Source: Microbacterium cremeum
GTDB taxonomy: Bacteria > Actinomycetota > Actinomycetes > Actinomycetales > Microbacteriaceae
Direction: 5' to 3'
Assembly (NCBI RefSeq): GCF_015277855.1
Contig: NZ_CP063812.1
Location: 620,001-684,000, forward strand
DNA: 64,000 bases
Numbering within the stretch: position 1 is the first letter of the stretch; the number at the start of each line of letters is the position of its first letter. The position numbers and the translations under genes were made by a program. Below, piece after piece: positions 34,838 through 45,597 of the stretch. Below the pieces are notes generated by a model. The model did not search any database and was not told the DNA's origin. It saw only the letters and a list, made by a program, of their open reading frames with translations.

Positions 34838-35293
34838 ATGGCCACGTACGACCCGTTCCGTGACCTCGACCGCCTCGCGTCGAGTCTCTTCGACACGCGC
34901 CGCGGCCCGCGCCGCATGCCGATGGACCTCTACCGCGACGGCGATCACTACGTGCTGACCGCCGATCTGCCGGGCATCGACCCCGGCTCGGTCGACATCG
35001 ACGTCGACGGCCAGCTGCTGACGATCCGTGCCGAGCGCACGCTCAGCACGGGCGACGGCGTCAAGTGGATCACGCGCGAGCGCGAAGCTGCGAGCTTCCT
35101 GCGCCAGCTCAACCTGGGTCAGGGCATCGACACCGAGCGCATCTCGGCGAGCTACAGCAACGGCGTGCTGAGCGTCACGATCCCGGTGAGCGAGCAGGCC
35201 AAGCCGCGCAAGATCGAGGTGATGGCCGAGAGTAGCAACCCGACGATCAAGGCGCACGAGTCGAACGAGACTCCTCAGCCGATCGAGCAGTAA
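34838..35293 (+). CDS. Small heat shock protein, Hsp20/alpha-crystallin family
   Basis: The 151-residue protein has the alpha-crystallin domain from residue ~27 to ~125: MDLYRDGDHYVLTADLPGID, VDIDVDGQLLTIRAERT, FLRQLNLGQGIDTERISA and SNGVLSVTIPV, with the family A-x-x-x-n-G-v-L motif as ASYSNGVL. The N-terminus ATYDPFRDLDRLASSLF is the usual one in actinobacteria. AGAGAGGAG precedes the ATG. It is an ATP-independent holdase. The upstream CIRCE and HAIR-like sites indicate heat-shock control. Confidence 0.95.
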   Translation: MATYDPFRDLDRLASSLFDTRRGPRRMPMDLYRDGDHYVLTADLPGIDPGSVDIDVDGQLLTIRAERTLSTGDGVKWITREREAASFLRQLNLGQGIDTERISASYSNGVLSVTIPVSEQAKPRKIEVMAESSNPTIKAHESNETPQPIEQ

Positions 35294-35304
35294 GGATCGA
35301 CAGA

Positions 35305-35341
35305 GACGGATGCCTCGTCCCGCCGGGACGAGGCATCCGTC
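35305..35341. terminator. Bidirectional terminator between hsp20 and tdk
   Basis: Seventeen-base arms (GACGGATGCCTCGTCCC and its complement) flank a three-base loop between the convergent hsp20 and thymidine kinase genes. The arms contain the recurrent GGATGCC/GGCATCC word. T runs are short. Confidence 0.8.
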
Positions 35342-35343
35342 GT

Positions 35344-35934
35344 TCACGCCGCCGGCGGCCGGTCGCCGGTGAAGTGCCGGCGGCAGCGCGCCTGGTACGA
35401 CTCGATGCCGCCCACCTGCGCCTGCGTCGGAATGCTCGGGTCTCCGGACTCTCCTGAGACGAGGCGCTGATGGAACGCGGCGTCCGCGCCGCACACCGCG
35501 CACACCGCGGTGAGCTTGAGGACGTCCTCGGCCAGAGCCATGAGCGACGGCAGCGGCTCGAACGGGCGCCCGTCGAAGGTGACGCACAGTCCGGCGACGA
35601 TGACGTTGAGTCCGCCGGCGACGAACGCGCTCACGGCGGGGACGAGGGCCGCTCCGAAGAACTGCGCCTCGTCGATCGCGACGACGTCGAGACCGCGGCC
35701 ACGCACGTGCGAGACGAGCGCATCGACGTCGGGAACCGAATGCGATTCGATGCGGAGTCCGGAATGCGAGCTCACCTGCCCCGGGCCTCGGCGGTCGTCG
35801 AGCGTGTGGCTGACCACCTCGACCGAGAGCCCGGCGATGCGCGCCCGCCGTACGCGGCGGAGCAACTCTTCGGACTTGCCGGCGAACATCGGTCCGGCGA
35901 CGACTTGCAGACGAGCGAGTGCGGGCGGATGCAT
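35344..35934 (-). CDS. tdk: Thymidine kinase (type II)
   Basis: The 196-residue enzyme shows the P-loop GPMFAGKSEELLRRVRRA (residues ~14-31), Walker B-like VVAIDEAQFF (~84-93) with the catalytic Glu, and the zinc and lasso region KLTAVCAVCGADAAFHQR. The second zinc pair is only partly conserved: a single Cys is seen near the end in YQARCRRHF, with His nearby as possible fourth ligand. It phosphorylates thymidine in the salvage pathway. Start at ATG 35934. Confidence 0.93.
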   Translation of the reverse strand: MHPPALARLQVVAGPMFAGKSEELLRRVRRARIAGLSVEVVSHTLDDRRGPGQVSSHSGLRIESHSVPDVDALVSHVRGRGLDVVAIDEAQFFGAALVPAVSAFVAGGLNVIVAGLCVTFDGRPFEPLPSLMALAEDVLKLTAVCAVCGADAAFHQRLVSGESGDPSIPTQAQVGGIESYQARCRRHFTGDRPPAA

Positions 35935-35993
35935 GGCGCCACCCTACGGCGCTCTAGGATCGAACCACGCCCCACTACGGACCGTCAGCAAGG

Positions 35994-37109
35994 ATGCCGA
36001 TGACCGCATATTCCTCCGTGCCCGGTGCCGCCCTCCGAGAGCTCTCGGAGCGGACGTCGCTGACCCTGCCGAACGGCCGCCTCAATCCCGATGCCGTCGG
36101 GTGGGCGCGTCAGCCGATCATCGATACGTCGGGGATCGCGCGCGGACGAGGGCGCAACAAGCGGTGGGAGTACTGGAACGTCACCACCCCGACGCACATC
36201 CTCGCGCTCACCGTCTCGTCGATCGACTACGCCGCCGTGCACGAGGTGTGGGTGCTCGACCGCGCCACCGAGCGCTCGTGGGGCAAGACCTCGACCCTGA
36301 TCCCGACGCGCGGCGCCGAGCTGCCGGCGGCCGTCGAGAGCGGCCGCGCCCGGGCACGTGCGAAGGGACTCGAGATCGACATCGACTCCTCGGCAGGCGC
36401 GGGAGTCGAAACGGCTTCCGGTGCGGAAGCCGACTCAGACCCGGAAGGCGGCTCGGGACCGGAAGCCGGCCCCGGGGCTGCCCGCCGCACGCGCCTGCGG
36501 GCGAGGACGACGGATGTCGCATTCGACGTCGTCGCCGAGCTCCCGGACGCGCACGAGCGGCTCGCCGTGGTGGTGCCGTGGAGCAGCACCCGGTTCCAGT
36601 ACACCGTGAAGGACGTCGCACGCCCGGCGTGGGGCTCGCTGACGATCGAAGGGGTCACGTACGACGTGCCGGCGGGGGAGTCGTGGGCGGTGCTCGACCA
36701 CGGCCGCGGCCGCTGGCCCTACGACGTGCGGTGGAACTGGGGAGCCGGGTCGGGTCGCTCCGGCGACCACGTCGTCGGCATCCAGGTCGGCGGCAGGTGG
36801 ACCGCGGGCACGGGATCCACCGAGAACGCCGTCTACGTCGACGGTCGGCTGCACAAGATCCACGACGAGCTGACGTGGGAGTACGACCTCGCCGAGTGGC
36901 GGCAGCCGTGGCGGGTCACCGGCGGCGGGCTCGAGGCATCCTTCACGCCCTTCTACGACAAGACCTCGCGCATGAACCTCGGCGTCGTCTCGTCGCGCAC
37001 CGACCAGTGCTTCGGCCACTGGTCGGGCAGCTTCGCGGTGGCCGACGGTTCGCCGCTGACCTTCGCCGGCATCCTCGGCTGGGCCGAAGAGGTGCACAAC
37101 CGCTGGTGA
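35994..37109 (+). CDS. DUF2804 family protein
   Basis: The 371-residue product matches DUF2804: RNKRWEYWNVTTPTHILALTVSSIDY near residues 53-78, ERLAVVVPWSSTRFQYTVKD, WAVLDHGRGRWPYDVRWNWGAGSG and the final beta-rich YDKTSRMNLGVVSSRTDQCFGHWSG. A Glu/Gly-rich stretch at ~133-162 is a lineage-specific linker. The fold is related to lipocalin/AttH-like domains; function is unknown. No signal peptide is seen. Confidence 0.85.
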   Translation: MPMTAYSSVPGAALRELSERTSLTLPNGRLNPDAVGWARQPIIDTSGIARGRGRNKRWEYWNVTTPTHILALTVSSIDYAAVHEVWVLDRATERSWGKTSTLIPTRGAELPAAVESGRARARAKGLEIDIDSSAGAGVETASGAEADSDPEGGSGPEAGPGAARRTRLRARTTDVAFDVVAELPDAHERLAVVVPWSSTRFQYTVKDVARPAWGSLTIEGVTYDVPAGESWAVLDHGRGRWPYDVRWNWGAGSGRSGDHVVGIQVGGRWTAGTGSTENAVYVDGRLHKIHDELTWEYDLAEWRQPWRVTGGGLEASFTPFYDKTSRMNLGVVSSRTDQCFGHWSGSFAVADGSPLTFAGILGWAEEVHNRW

Positions 37110-37124
37110 CGGATGCCGCGGCCC

Positions 37125-37255
37125 AGTGGTCGGTCGTTGAGCGGAGGGCGCTCCGGCGCCCGAAGACGAAACGCAGCAAGCTGACGTGCGACGGCGGTTG
37201 AGGGCGTTTCGCCTCGCGGAGCGGTTCCTGAGCTTGTCGAAGGGCGCTCAGCGAC
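37125..37255. repeat. Degenerate copy of the GTCGTTGAGCG...GACGAAACG intergenic repeat
   Basis: The space between the convergent DUF2804 and marR genes contains GGTCGTTGAGCG followed by GACGAAACG, and a second partly inverted copy (GCGTTTCGCCTCGCGGAGCG). The same word pair occurs at 48771-48951 and 50699-50795. Confidence 0.65.
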
Positions 37256-37263
37256 CGATCGGG

Positions 37264-37704
37264 TCAGCAGCCGGGCTGGTTCTTGCGGAGCTTCGAGGTG
37301 AGGTTCCGCAGCTGGGTCAGTTCGTCGTCGCTCAGCAGCGACATCCGCTCGGCGATCGCCTTGCCGTGGGCACTGGCGACCCGGCGGAAGAGGGAGGCTC
37401 CGGCATCCGTCGCCCGCACGAGCGACCCGCGTCCGTCGTCGGGATCCGCGCACTTCGTGATCAGGCCGCGCGCGACCATGCGATCGACCAGGCGCGACAC
37501 GCTCGGCTGGCTGATCAGCATGTTCGCCGTCACGTCGCGCAGGCGCGCGGTCATGTCGTCGCCGCGCGTCACGGTGAGCAGGACGTCGTACTCGGCCTGA
37601 CTGAGCGTGCCGTCGTCGAAGTCGTCGTTGACGTCGCCGAAGATCTCGTGCTGCGCGCGGAACAGGCTCTCCCAGGCGTCGATGGCGAGGCGGCGATCGG
37701 TCAT
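37264..37704 (-). CDS. MarR-family transcriptional regulator
   Basis: The 146-residue protein has the MarR winged helix: LSQAEYDVLLTVTRGDD, MTARLRDVTANMLISQPSVSRLVDRMVARGLITK and the wing CADPDDGRGSLVRATDAG. The helical dimer ends flank it. The ATG at 37704 is the first plausible start. It is divergent from the DUF2207 gene with a 43-bp spacer and could regulate it. Confidence 0.9.
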   Translation of the reverse strand: MTDRRLAIDAWESLFRAQHEIFGDVNDDFDDGTLSQAEYDVLLTVTRGDDMTARLRDVTANMLISQPSVSRLVDRMVARGLITKCADPDDGRGSLVRATDAGASLFRRVASAHGKAIAERMSLLSDDELTQLRNLTSKLRKNQPGC

Positions 37705-37747
37705 AGCGACAAGATTACGGCGAACCACCACCCCTAGGCTGGCCACC

Positions 37748-39562
37748 ATGGGGACTTCTGCCATCGCGCCGTCGCGCGGGCCGATCCGGTCGCTGACGGC
37801 CATGCTTCTCGGAGCGCTGCTGGGCGGGCTGCTGATCACCGCGACCGCCACCGGCGCAGTGCCGGCGCACGCCGATGTCGACGACTTCACGTTCGAGAGC
37901 CTCGACGCCGAGTACCAGCTCGGGCGCACCGAGGAAGGGGTCAGCACCCTGACCGTCGTCGAGACGTTCGTGGCGGTGTTCCCCGAGTTCGACCAGAACC
38001 GGGGCATGCGGCGCACGATCCCGGACTCGTACCAGGGCGCGCCGCTGAACCCCGAGCTCGTCTCGATCACCGACGAGAACGGGGTGCCTCGCAACTCGGA
38101 GGTCGAGTCGGACGACGGCTCGTACATGATGACCTCGCGCGGGGACGGCTACGTCCACGGACGGCAGACCTACGTCTTCACCTACACCCTCGAGAACGTC
38201 ACGCGATTCTTCGCCGACACCGATGCGGACGAGTTCTACTGGGACGTCAACGGCACCGACTGGCGGCAGTCGTTCGGCCGCGTCACCGCGCGGGTCACGA
38301 TCCCCGCCGAGCTGGCAGACGCGCGAACCGGGCAGCAGGCGTGCTACGCCGGATACCAGGGATCGACCTCGCAGACGTGCACCATCACCGATGTCGGAGA
38401 TGGGGTCGAGGCATCCGCCGGACCGCTCGAGCCGTATCAGACGCTGACGATCGCGATCGGCTTCGACGCCGACACGTTCACCGAGTTCGACTCGTCGTAC
38501 CTCGCGTCGCCGTGGGGCTGGCTGCAGGGCGCCGTGGCGCTGCTGGGCCTCGGCGGCGCCGTCACCGCCGCCGGCGTGGCGCGGCGGCGGCACCTGCGCG
38601 ACGAGCCCGGCCGGCCGGTCATCATCGCCGAGTACACGCCGCCCCGCGAGGTCGATGCGCTCGAGAGCGCCGTGCTGCTCGGGCTCTCCGCGAAGGGCAT
38701 CCCGGCCGAGGTGCTCGAGCAGGCGGTGGTCGGAAGCATCCGTATCGAAGAAGGGCACCGCAAGCTCTTCGGCGGGGTGAAGCTGAAGGCCGTGCTCGTG
38801 GACCCCTCACGCGCCGACGGCGACGGCAGGATGCTGCTCGAAGGCCTCTTCCCGCACGGGCGGCCGGGCGAGGAGTTCGAGTTCGGTCGCAGCGACACGA
38901 GGTTCTCGTCGGCCGCGCAGAAGATCCTCAAGGCCGCGAACCAGGAGCTCGCCACCCGAGGTCTCCGTCGCGCGGTGCCGGCGTCGGCGCGAGTGGGGCC
39001 GGTGCTGGTGGCCATCCTGGCGGCCGTGCTCGTCTTCCTCCTCGGGTTCGGCGCGCTCTCGGCGTTCGTCGCACCGCTCGTCCCGATCGCGCTGATCGTC
39101 GCGGCGGTGGTGGCGGTGTTCGTCGTCGTCGGGCTGGTCTCGCACAAGCCGCTCACTGCGGCGGGCGCGGAGGTGCGCGACCACCTCGCCGGGCTCAAGC
39201 AGTTCATCGAGTGGGCCGAGGCCGACCGCATCCGGATGCTGCAGTCGCCGCGGGGCGCCGAGCGCGTGCCCGTCGACGTCTCGGATCCGCGGGTGAAGCT
39301 GAAGCTCTACGAGGCGCTGCTGCCGTACGCCGTGGTGTTCGGGCAAGAGAAGGAATGGGCGCGCGAGCTCGCCGTCCTGTACGGCGACGGCAACTCTCCC
39401 GGGTGGTACTCCGGCAGCTCCGGGTTCAACGCCGCCGCCTTCTCGGCGGGCATCTCGAACCTGTCGTCGTCGACCGCTTCTTCGTCGTCCACGTCGGGCG
39501 GGTCGTCCGGCGGCGGGTCCGCCGGCGGTGGCGGAGGCGGCGGAGGTGGCGGCGGCGTGTGA
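37748..39562 (+). CDS. DUF2207 membrane protein with Gly-rich tail
   Basis: The 604-residue protein has a signal peptide (LTAMLLGALLGGLLITATAT, cut near AHA-DVDD), an extracytoplasmic DUF2207 domain to ~residue 250 (YQLGRTEEGVSTLTVVETFVAVF, NRGMRRTIPDSYQG, FYWDVNGTDWRQSFG), a membrane helix at ~256-277, a cytoplasmic winged-helix-like region, two or three further helices at ~420-465, and a last stretch ending in poly-Gly (residues ~570-604). The glycine-rich end is typical of this family. Function is unknown. Confidence 0.87.
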   Translation: MGTSAIAPSRGPIRSLTAMLLGALLGGLLITATATGAVPAHADVDDFTFESLDAEYQLGRTEEGVSTLTVVETFVAVFPEFDQNRGMRRTIPDSYQGAPLNPELVSITDENGVPRNSEVESDDGSYMMTSRGDGYVHGRQTYVFTYTLENVTRFFADTDADEFYWDVNGTDWRQSFGRVTARVTIPAELADARTGQQACYAGYQGSTSQTCTITDVGDGVEASAGPLEPYQTLTIAIGFDADTFTEFDSSYLASPWGWLQGAVALLGLGGAVTAAGVARRRHLRDEPGRPVIIAEYTPPREVDALESAVLLGLSAKGIPAEVLEQAVVGSIRIEEGHRKLFGGVKLKAVLVDPSRADGDGRMLLEGLFPHGRPGEEFEFGRSDTRFSSAAQKILKAANQELATRGLRRAVPASARVGPVLVAILAAVLVFLLGFGALSAFVAPLVPIALIVAAVVAVFVVVGLVSHKPLTAAGAEVRDHLAGLKQFIEWAEADRIRMLQSPRGAERVPVDVSDPRVKLKLYEALLPYAVVFGQEKEWARELAVLYGDGNSPGWYSGSSGFNAAAFSAGISNLSSSTASSSSTSGGSSGGGSAGGGGGGGGGGGV

Positions 39563-39724
39563 GACGGTCCGCACGCCCCCTCCCGGCGCCGCTGACGCGT
39601 CGCCCGGAGCCTCCGGGCGCGTGAGCCCAGCCGCGACCGCGGCCCTCCCGCGCGGATAGCGGATCGCGCGCCGCGGCGGAAGGGGCTGTCGCGCGGCACG
39701 GGCGTCAAGGCAGACTCGGCCCCC

Positions 39725-41392
<1,668 letters not shown>

Positions 41393-41697
41393 AGGGCGGC
41401 GTCGACCTCGCGGAGAGAGCCGCGGCAAGAGTAAGGGCCGGTCGGAGAGGCTTACCGACCGGCCCTTGTCCCTTGCACCAAGAGTGTCCTGCAATCACAT
41501 GCCGGTAGCTGCCACAGCAAAACAACTACCGTGCATGCACTCTATAACGGCCAGGTAACGACGGCAAGGGTTTGCCGTTATCTTTTTGTGATTCAGTTCG
41601 CGCGTCCCCGAAGTGCCTGATCACGTGCCCTCCCGCCGCCCCGCTGATCGGCGCTGACGCGCGCACGACGGCAACCCCTTGACCTTCGCGCCGGGAT
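41393..41697. other. Gene-free stretch with a strong hairpin
   Basis: No frame is supported here. AAGGGCCGGTCGG at 41433-41445 pairs perfectly with 41455-41467 across a nine-base loop, without a T run. The palindrome GTGCATGCAC lies at 41532-41541, and a true terminator follows at 41562. The hairpin may end the GH13 transcript or belong to a small RNA. Confidence 0.6.
41562..41590 (+). terminator. Rho-independent terminator
   Basis: ACGGCAA (41562-41568) pairs with TTGCCGT (41573-41579) and is followed by TATCTTTTT. It is the last strong stop before the DUF899 remnant. Confidence 0.8.
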
Positions 41698-41698
41698 G

Positions 41699-41713
41699 TG
41701 TACAGTGTGAACA
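41699..41713. promoter_or_regulatory. Operator-like site before the DUF899 remnant
   Basis: TGTACAGTGTGAACA is an imperfect dyad that recurs with one change (TGTACGGTGTGAACA) at 47175-47189 between a tetR and an MFS gene. The same repressor may bind both. Confidence 0.6.
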
Positions 41714-41739
41714 TATCGCCCGCCGATCCGGAGGCCGTC

Positions 41740-42082
41740 ATGCCGAGCACGACTGAGAAAGCACTTCCGCCCGTCGTCGACGCCACGCAGTGGCGCCGAG
41801 AGCTCGATGCGCTGCGGGCGCGGGAGAAGGCCGCGACGCGCGAGCTCGATGCCATCGCCGCTCAGCGACGGCGTCTGCCCATGGTCGAGCTGCCGGAGTA
41901 CCGACGGGCGCGGCAAGCAGCTCGCACACACGTTCCCGCTGGTCGACCTGCTGCCGTACGGACGGCAGGAGTCGTGGCAGGACTCGCCTGACGGCTGGCC
42001 GCAGCGCGAGACGTTCGACGGCTGGCTCAGCTCGCAGGACGTCGCGCGCCTCTACGGCCCGGCGTCAGCGCACATCGACTGA
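41740..42082 (+). pseudogene. DUF899-family gene remnant (internal deletion and frameshift)
   Basis: The first ~58 residues (PPVVDATQWRRELDALRARE, KAATRELDAIAAQRRRLPMV) are the N-terminus of a DUF899 thioredoxin-like protein. From about 41912 the frame shifts and the text becomes its C-terminus (TDGRGKQLAHTFPLVDLLPY, GRQESWQDSPDGWPQ), ending at TGA 42080-42082. The central ~100 residues, including the CxxC-type active site region, are missing. So the gene is decayed; only a 110-residue ghost remains. Confidence 0.8.
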
Positions 42083-42118
42083 CCCGCGTCCCCTGCGCCG
42101 GGAGGGGCGCCGGGAAGG

Positions 42119-43054
42119 TCAGTACCAGTTGGTCGCCTGCGAGTGGCCCCACGCCGCGCAGGGGGTGCCGTACGCACGCGCGATGTAGTCCAGGCCCCAG
42201 CGGATCTGCGTCGTGGCGTTGGTCTGCCAGTCGGCACCGGCGCTGGCCATCTTGTTGCCGGGAAGGGACTGCGGGATGCCGGTGGCGCCGCTGGAGGCGT
42301 TGTAGGCCTGGTAGTTCCAGCCCGACTCCTTCGTCCACAGCGACTCGAGGCACGAGAACTGGCCGTCGCCCCAGCCGTAGTCCGACGCGGCGAGCTGACG
42401 TGCGGTCGCCTTCGCGCCCTCCGGGGTGTTGGCGGCGGCCTGCGCGGCTGCCGCAGCTGCCGCCGCAGCGGCGGCCTCGGCCTCGCGCTGCGCCTGAGCG
42501 GCCGCCTCGGCCGCGGCGACCGCAGCGGCGGTCTCGGCAGCACGCTGGGCGAGGCCGGCGTTGAGCCGTTCGCGAACGTCGGCCGCCAGCTCGGTGACCT
42601 CTTCCGCGGCCGTCGCCACGTCGGCGGTCACGTCGGGGGCGAGCATGAGCGCGACCCCGTCGAGCTCGCTGAGCCTCTCGGCGGCGTCGCGCAGGTCGCC
42701 GGTCTCGATCTCGGTCGGCTCGGCGCCGAAGTCGAGACCGGATTCGGTCACGGCGGAGGTCACCGCCTCGGCCTCGGCGAGCGCGACGCGAGCCTGCGCG
42801 AGAATGCTGCGCGCATCGGAGGTCGCATCATCGATCGGCTCGGCCATGATCGTCTCGGCCGCGAGCGACGCGGCGCCCACGGGTGAGAGAGCGGGTTCGA
42901 CGGCGGCGGCGACGCTCGGCGTGGCGACGACGAATCCGGTGGTCGCGATCGTCACGGCGACGGCTCCGGCGACCACGAGCGGCGCGATGCGGCGTCGGGT
43001 CGGACGGGCGCGCAGGGCGCGGCGAGTAGGGGCGGTCTGAGTGGTGTGCTGCAT
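42119..43054 (-). CDS. Secreted transglycosylase-like protein with coiled coil
   Basis: The 311-residue product (start Met 43054) has a basic N-terminus and a signal anchor at ~27-45 (IAPLVVAGAVAVTIATTGFVV), a long Ala/Glu-rich helical region with coiled-coil potential to ~225, and a C-terminal lysozyme-like domain: LAASDYGWGDGQFSCLESLW with the catalytic Glu, TKESGWNYQAYNASSGATGI, PQSLPGNKMASAGADW and IARAYGTPCAAW. This is the layout of actinobacterial aggregation-promoting-factor/transglycosylase proteins that cleave cell-wall peptidoglycan. Confidence 0.85.
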   Translation of the reverse strand: MQHTTQTAPTRRALRARPTRRRIAPLVVAGAVAVTIATTGFVVATPSVAAAVEPALSPVGAASLAAETIMAEPIDDATSDARSILAQARVALAEAEAVTSAVTESGLDFGAEPTEIETGDLRDAAERLSELDGVALMLAPDVTADVATAAEEVTELAADVRERLNAGLAQRAAETAAAVAAAEAAAQAQREAEAAAAAAAAAAAQAAANTPEGAKATARQLAASDYGWGDGQFSCLESLWTKESGWNYQAYNASSGATGIPQSLPGNKMASAGADWQTNATTQIRWGLDYIARAYGTPCAAWGHSQATNWY

Positions 43055-43256
43055 GGAGGCGGCGTTCCTTCGGGTGTTCGCGCGCGTCAGCGCGCCCTGC
43101 GCGCACATCAGGCGGCGCAGCGCGCCCTCGGGTCGGGCGCGGCACAAGGCACACCGAGTCTGCGCGGCCCGTCTGGACGAATCCTCCGCCCTCCCTGGCA
43201 GAACCGTGTACGCCACGGCATCGCACGGCACCATTGCGCGGCGCGTACGGGCGCGA

Positions 43257-43305
43257 AGACGGATGCCGTCACCCGGCGCGAGAGCCGGGGCGACGGCATC
43301 CGTCT
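43257..43305 (-). terminator. Terminator downstream of pgi
   Basis: Fourteen-base arms AGACGGATGCCGTC (43257-43270) and its complement (43292-43305) flank a 21-base loop that itself can pair. It lies eight bases after the pgi stop. Confidence 0.75.
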
Positions 43306-43312
43306 GTCGCTG

Positions 43313-44995
43313 TCAGGCGCGTCGCTGTGCGGCGTAGTACGCGAGCAGACCCCGGGTCGAGGCGTCCTGCGCGGCGATCGCATCGGCGTCGCCCTCGACC
43401 GCCGGCGCGATCTGCAGGGCCAGCTGCTTGCCGAGCTCGACGCCCCACTGGTCGAACGAGTTCACGCCCCACACGACGCCCTGGGTGAAGGTGATGTGCT
43501 CGTACAGTGCGATCAGCTGGCCGAGCACCGACGGTGTGAGCGCGGGGCCGAAGATCGACGTGGTCGGCTTGTTGCCGGCGAACGTGCGGGCGGCGACGAG
43601 GGGGCCGGTCGTGCCCTCGGCCTCGACCTCGGCTGCGGTCTTGCCGAACGCCAGCGCCTTCGTCTGCGCCAGGAAGTTCGACAGGAAGAGCCCGTGCACG
43701 TCGGTCCCGCCGTCGCGGAGCGGGTACGCCGGGTTCGCGAACGCGATGAAGTCCGCCGGGATCAGGCGCGTGCCCTGGTGGATCAGCTGATAGAAGGCGT
43801 GCTGCCCGTTCGTGCCCGGCTCTCCCCAGAACACCTCGCCGGTGTCGGTCGTGACGGGGGTGCCGTCCCAGCGCACGGACTTGCCGTTGGACTCCATGGT
43901 CAGCTGCTGCAGGTACGCGGGGAAGCGGTGCAGCTGCTGCGCGTACGGGAGCACGGCGTGCGACTGCGCGCCGAGGAAGTTCGTGTACCAGATGTTCAGC
44001 AGACCCATGAGCACCGGCACGTTGCGCTCGAGCGGCGTCGTGCGCACGTGCTCGTCGACCGCGTGGAAGCCCGCGAGCAGCTCGCGGAACACGTCGGGGC
44101 CGAGCTCGATCATGAGCGAGAGGCCGATCGCCGAATCCACGGAATAGCGGCCGCCGACCCAGTCCCAGAAGCCGAACGCGTTCACCGGATCGATGCCGAA
44201 GGCGGCCACCTTGTCGATCGCGGTCGAGACGGCGACGAAGTGGTGGGCCACGGCATCCGTCTTCTGCGCGTCGCCGCCGTCGATCGCGCCGCGCGCCTGC
44301 AGGCCCGACCACAGCCACTCGCGTGCGAGGCGGGCGTTCGTGAGCGTCTCGAGCGTCGTGAACGTCTTCGAGGCGACGATGAACAGCGTCGTCTCGGGGT
44401 CGAGGCCCTTTGTCTTCTGCGCGATGTCGGTCGGGTCGATGTTCGAGACGAACCGCGCTTCGATGCCGGCGGTCGAGTAGGGCTCGAGCGCCGCCGACAC
44501 CATCACGGGGCCGAGATCGGACCCGCCGATCCCGATGTTGACGATGTGCGTCACCTTCTTGCCCGTGACGCCGGTCCACTCGCCCGAGCGCACACGGTCG
44601 GCGAAGTCCGACATGCTCGAGAGCACCGCCTGGACATCGTCGTCGATGTCCTGTCCGTCGATGACCACGGCCGGCTCGGAGCAGGCGGGGCGCCGCAGCG
44701 CGGTGTGGAGGACGGCGCGGTCCTCGGTGGTGTTGATGTGCTCGCCCGCCACCATCGCGGCGTAGCGCTCGGCGACGCCGGTCTGCTCCGCCAGGCGCAC
44801 GAGCGAGGCGAGGATCTCGTCGGTGATCAGGTTCTTCGAGAGGTCGACGTGCAGGTCCGCCAGCGGGAACGTCAGCCGCTCGGCGCGGCGCGGGTCGATC
44901 GCGAACCAGTCGCGCAGATCGGGGGCGAAGCCGTCGCGGTATGCGGCGAGCTCTGCCCAGGCGGACGTGGCGGTGGCATCGACGGGCGCAGTCAT
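43313..44995 (-). CDS. pgi: Glucose-6-phosphate isomerase
   Basis: The 560-residue enzyme interconverts glucose 6-phosphate and fructose 6-phosphate in glycolysis. Signatures: [19 protein letters not shown], the PGI motif [39 protein letters not shown] with the active-site Glu and His, and the C-terminal motif [18 protein letters not shown] with the catalytic Lys. Full length is kept. No ribosome site is clear at ATG 44995, so leaderless translation is possible. Confidence 0.97.
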   Translation of the reverse strand: MTAPVDATATSAWAELAAYRDGFAPDLRDWFAIDPRRAERLTFPLADLHVDLSKNLITDEILASLVRLAEQTGVAERYAAMVAGEHINTTEDRAVLHTALRRPACSEPAVVIDGQDIDDDVQAVLSSMSDFADRVRSGEWTGVTGKKVTHIVNIGIGGSDLGPVMVSAALEPYSTAGIEARFVSNIDPTDIAQKTKGLDPETTLFIVASKTFTTLETLTNARLAREWLWSGLQARGAIDGGDAQKTDAVAHHFVAVSTAIDKVAAFGIDPVNAFGFWDWVGGRYSVDSAIGLSLMIELGPDVFRELLAGFHAVDEHVRTTPLERNVPVLMGLLNIWYTNFLGAQSHAVLPYAQQLHRFPAYLQQLTMESNGKSVRWDGTPVTTDTGEVFWGEPGTNGQHAFYQLIHQGTRLIPADFIAFANPAYPLRDGGTDVHGLFLSNFLAQTKALAFGKTAAEVEAEGTTGPLVAARTFAGNKPTTSIFGPALTPSVLGQLIALYEHITFTQGVVWGVNSFDQWGVELGKQLALQIAPAVEGDADAIAAQDASTRGLLAYYAAQRRA

Positions 44996-45155
44996 GCCCC
45001 TAACGTAGTCGCGCCGGTGGCCGCGGTGATTTCGCGTTACTCACCTCCCCCGGGTCGCGGTTGTGAGCGCCCCCGTGCTCCGCAGTCGGTTTCTGCGGGC
45101 GCCGGTCGCGGCTCGTCGCCGAAGGTGACTGCGGAGCGGGAGGTAGCCTTCGGGT

Positions 45156-45512
45156 GTGGCCGTGAGTCAGACCCGAAGGCAGCGCGCCGCGCGCCGGCGA
45201 GCGCGCCGCGTCGCCGCCGCAGACAACGACCTCACCATCGACGAGTGGGAGGCCCTCGTCGAGGCGTGGGCGGCCTGCGCATACTGCGGTGCGACCACAG
45301 GGCCGTTCCAGAAGGACTGCGTCCTGCCGATCTCGCGCGGCGGCCGCTACACGTTCGAGAACGTCGTGCCGGCGTGCCGTTCGTGCAACGCGAGCAAGAG
45401 CAACGACGAGGTCACCGGGTGGCTGCGGCGCAAGCGGCTCGACGAGCGGGCATTCCTGCTCCGGCACGTCGAGATCCTCGCCGCCTGGAGAGGGACGGGC
45501 GCCGGCGGCTGA
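45156..45512 (+). CDS. HNH endonuclease family protein
   Basis: The 118-residue product has a basic N-terminus and an HNH finger: CAYCG (residues ~41-45), DCVLPISRGGRYTFENVVPA, CRSCNASKSN. The first His is replaced by Cys-Val (DCVLP instead of DHV/IxP), so catalysis may be altered or absent. Start is GTG 45156. The two CxxC pairs give the structural zinc site. Upstream at 45078 and 45127 a 10-bp inverted pair CTCCGCAGTC/GACTGCGGAG is present. Confidence 0.85.
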   Translation: MAVSQTRRQRAARRRARRVAAADNDLTIDEWEALVEAWAACAYCGATTGPFQKDCVLPISRGGRYTFENVVPACRSCNASKSNDEVTGWLRRKRLDERAFLLRHVEILAAWRGTGAGG

Positions 45513-45528
45513 GCGCCGTGGCTCGGCA

Positions 45529-45597
45529 TGCGTCGTCGCGCGAGCTCATGGTGCGTCGTCGCGCGAGCTCAGGGTGCGTCGTCGCGCGAGAGCAGCG
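45529..45597. repeat. Three 23-bp tandem copies at the end of the lipase-like gene
   Basis: TGCGTCGTCGCGCGAGCTCA recurs at 45529, 45552 and 45575 with small changes. The third copy encodes the last residues (LSRDDAP) and stop of the minus-strand hydrolase, so the others are duplications of its 3' end. Confidence 0.8.
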
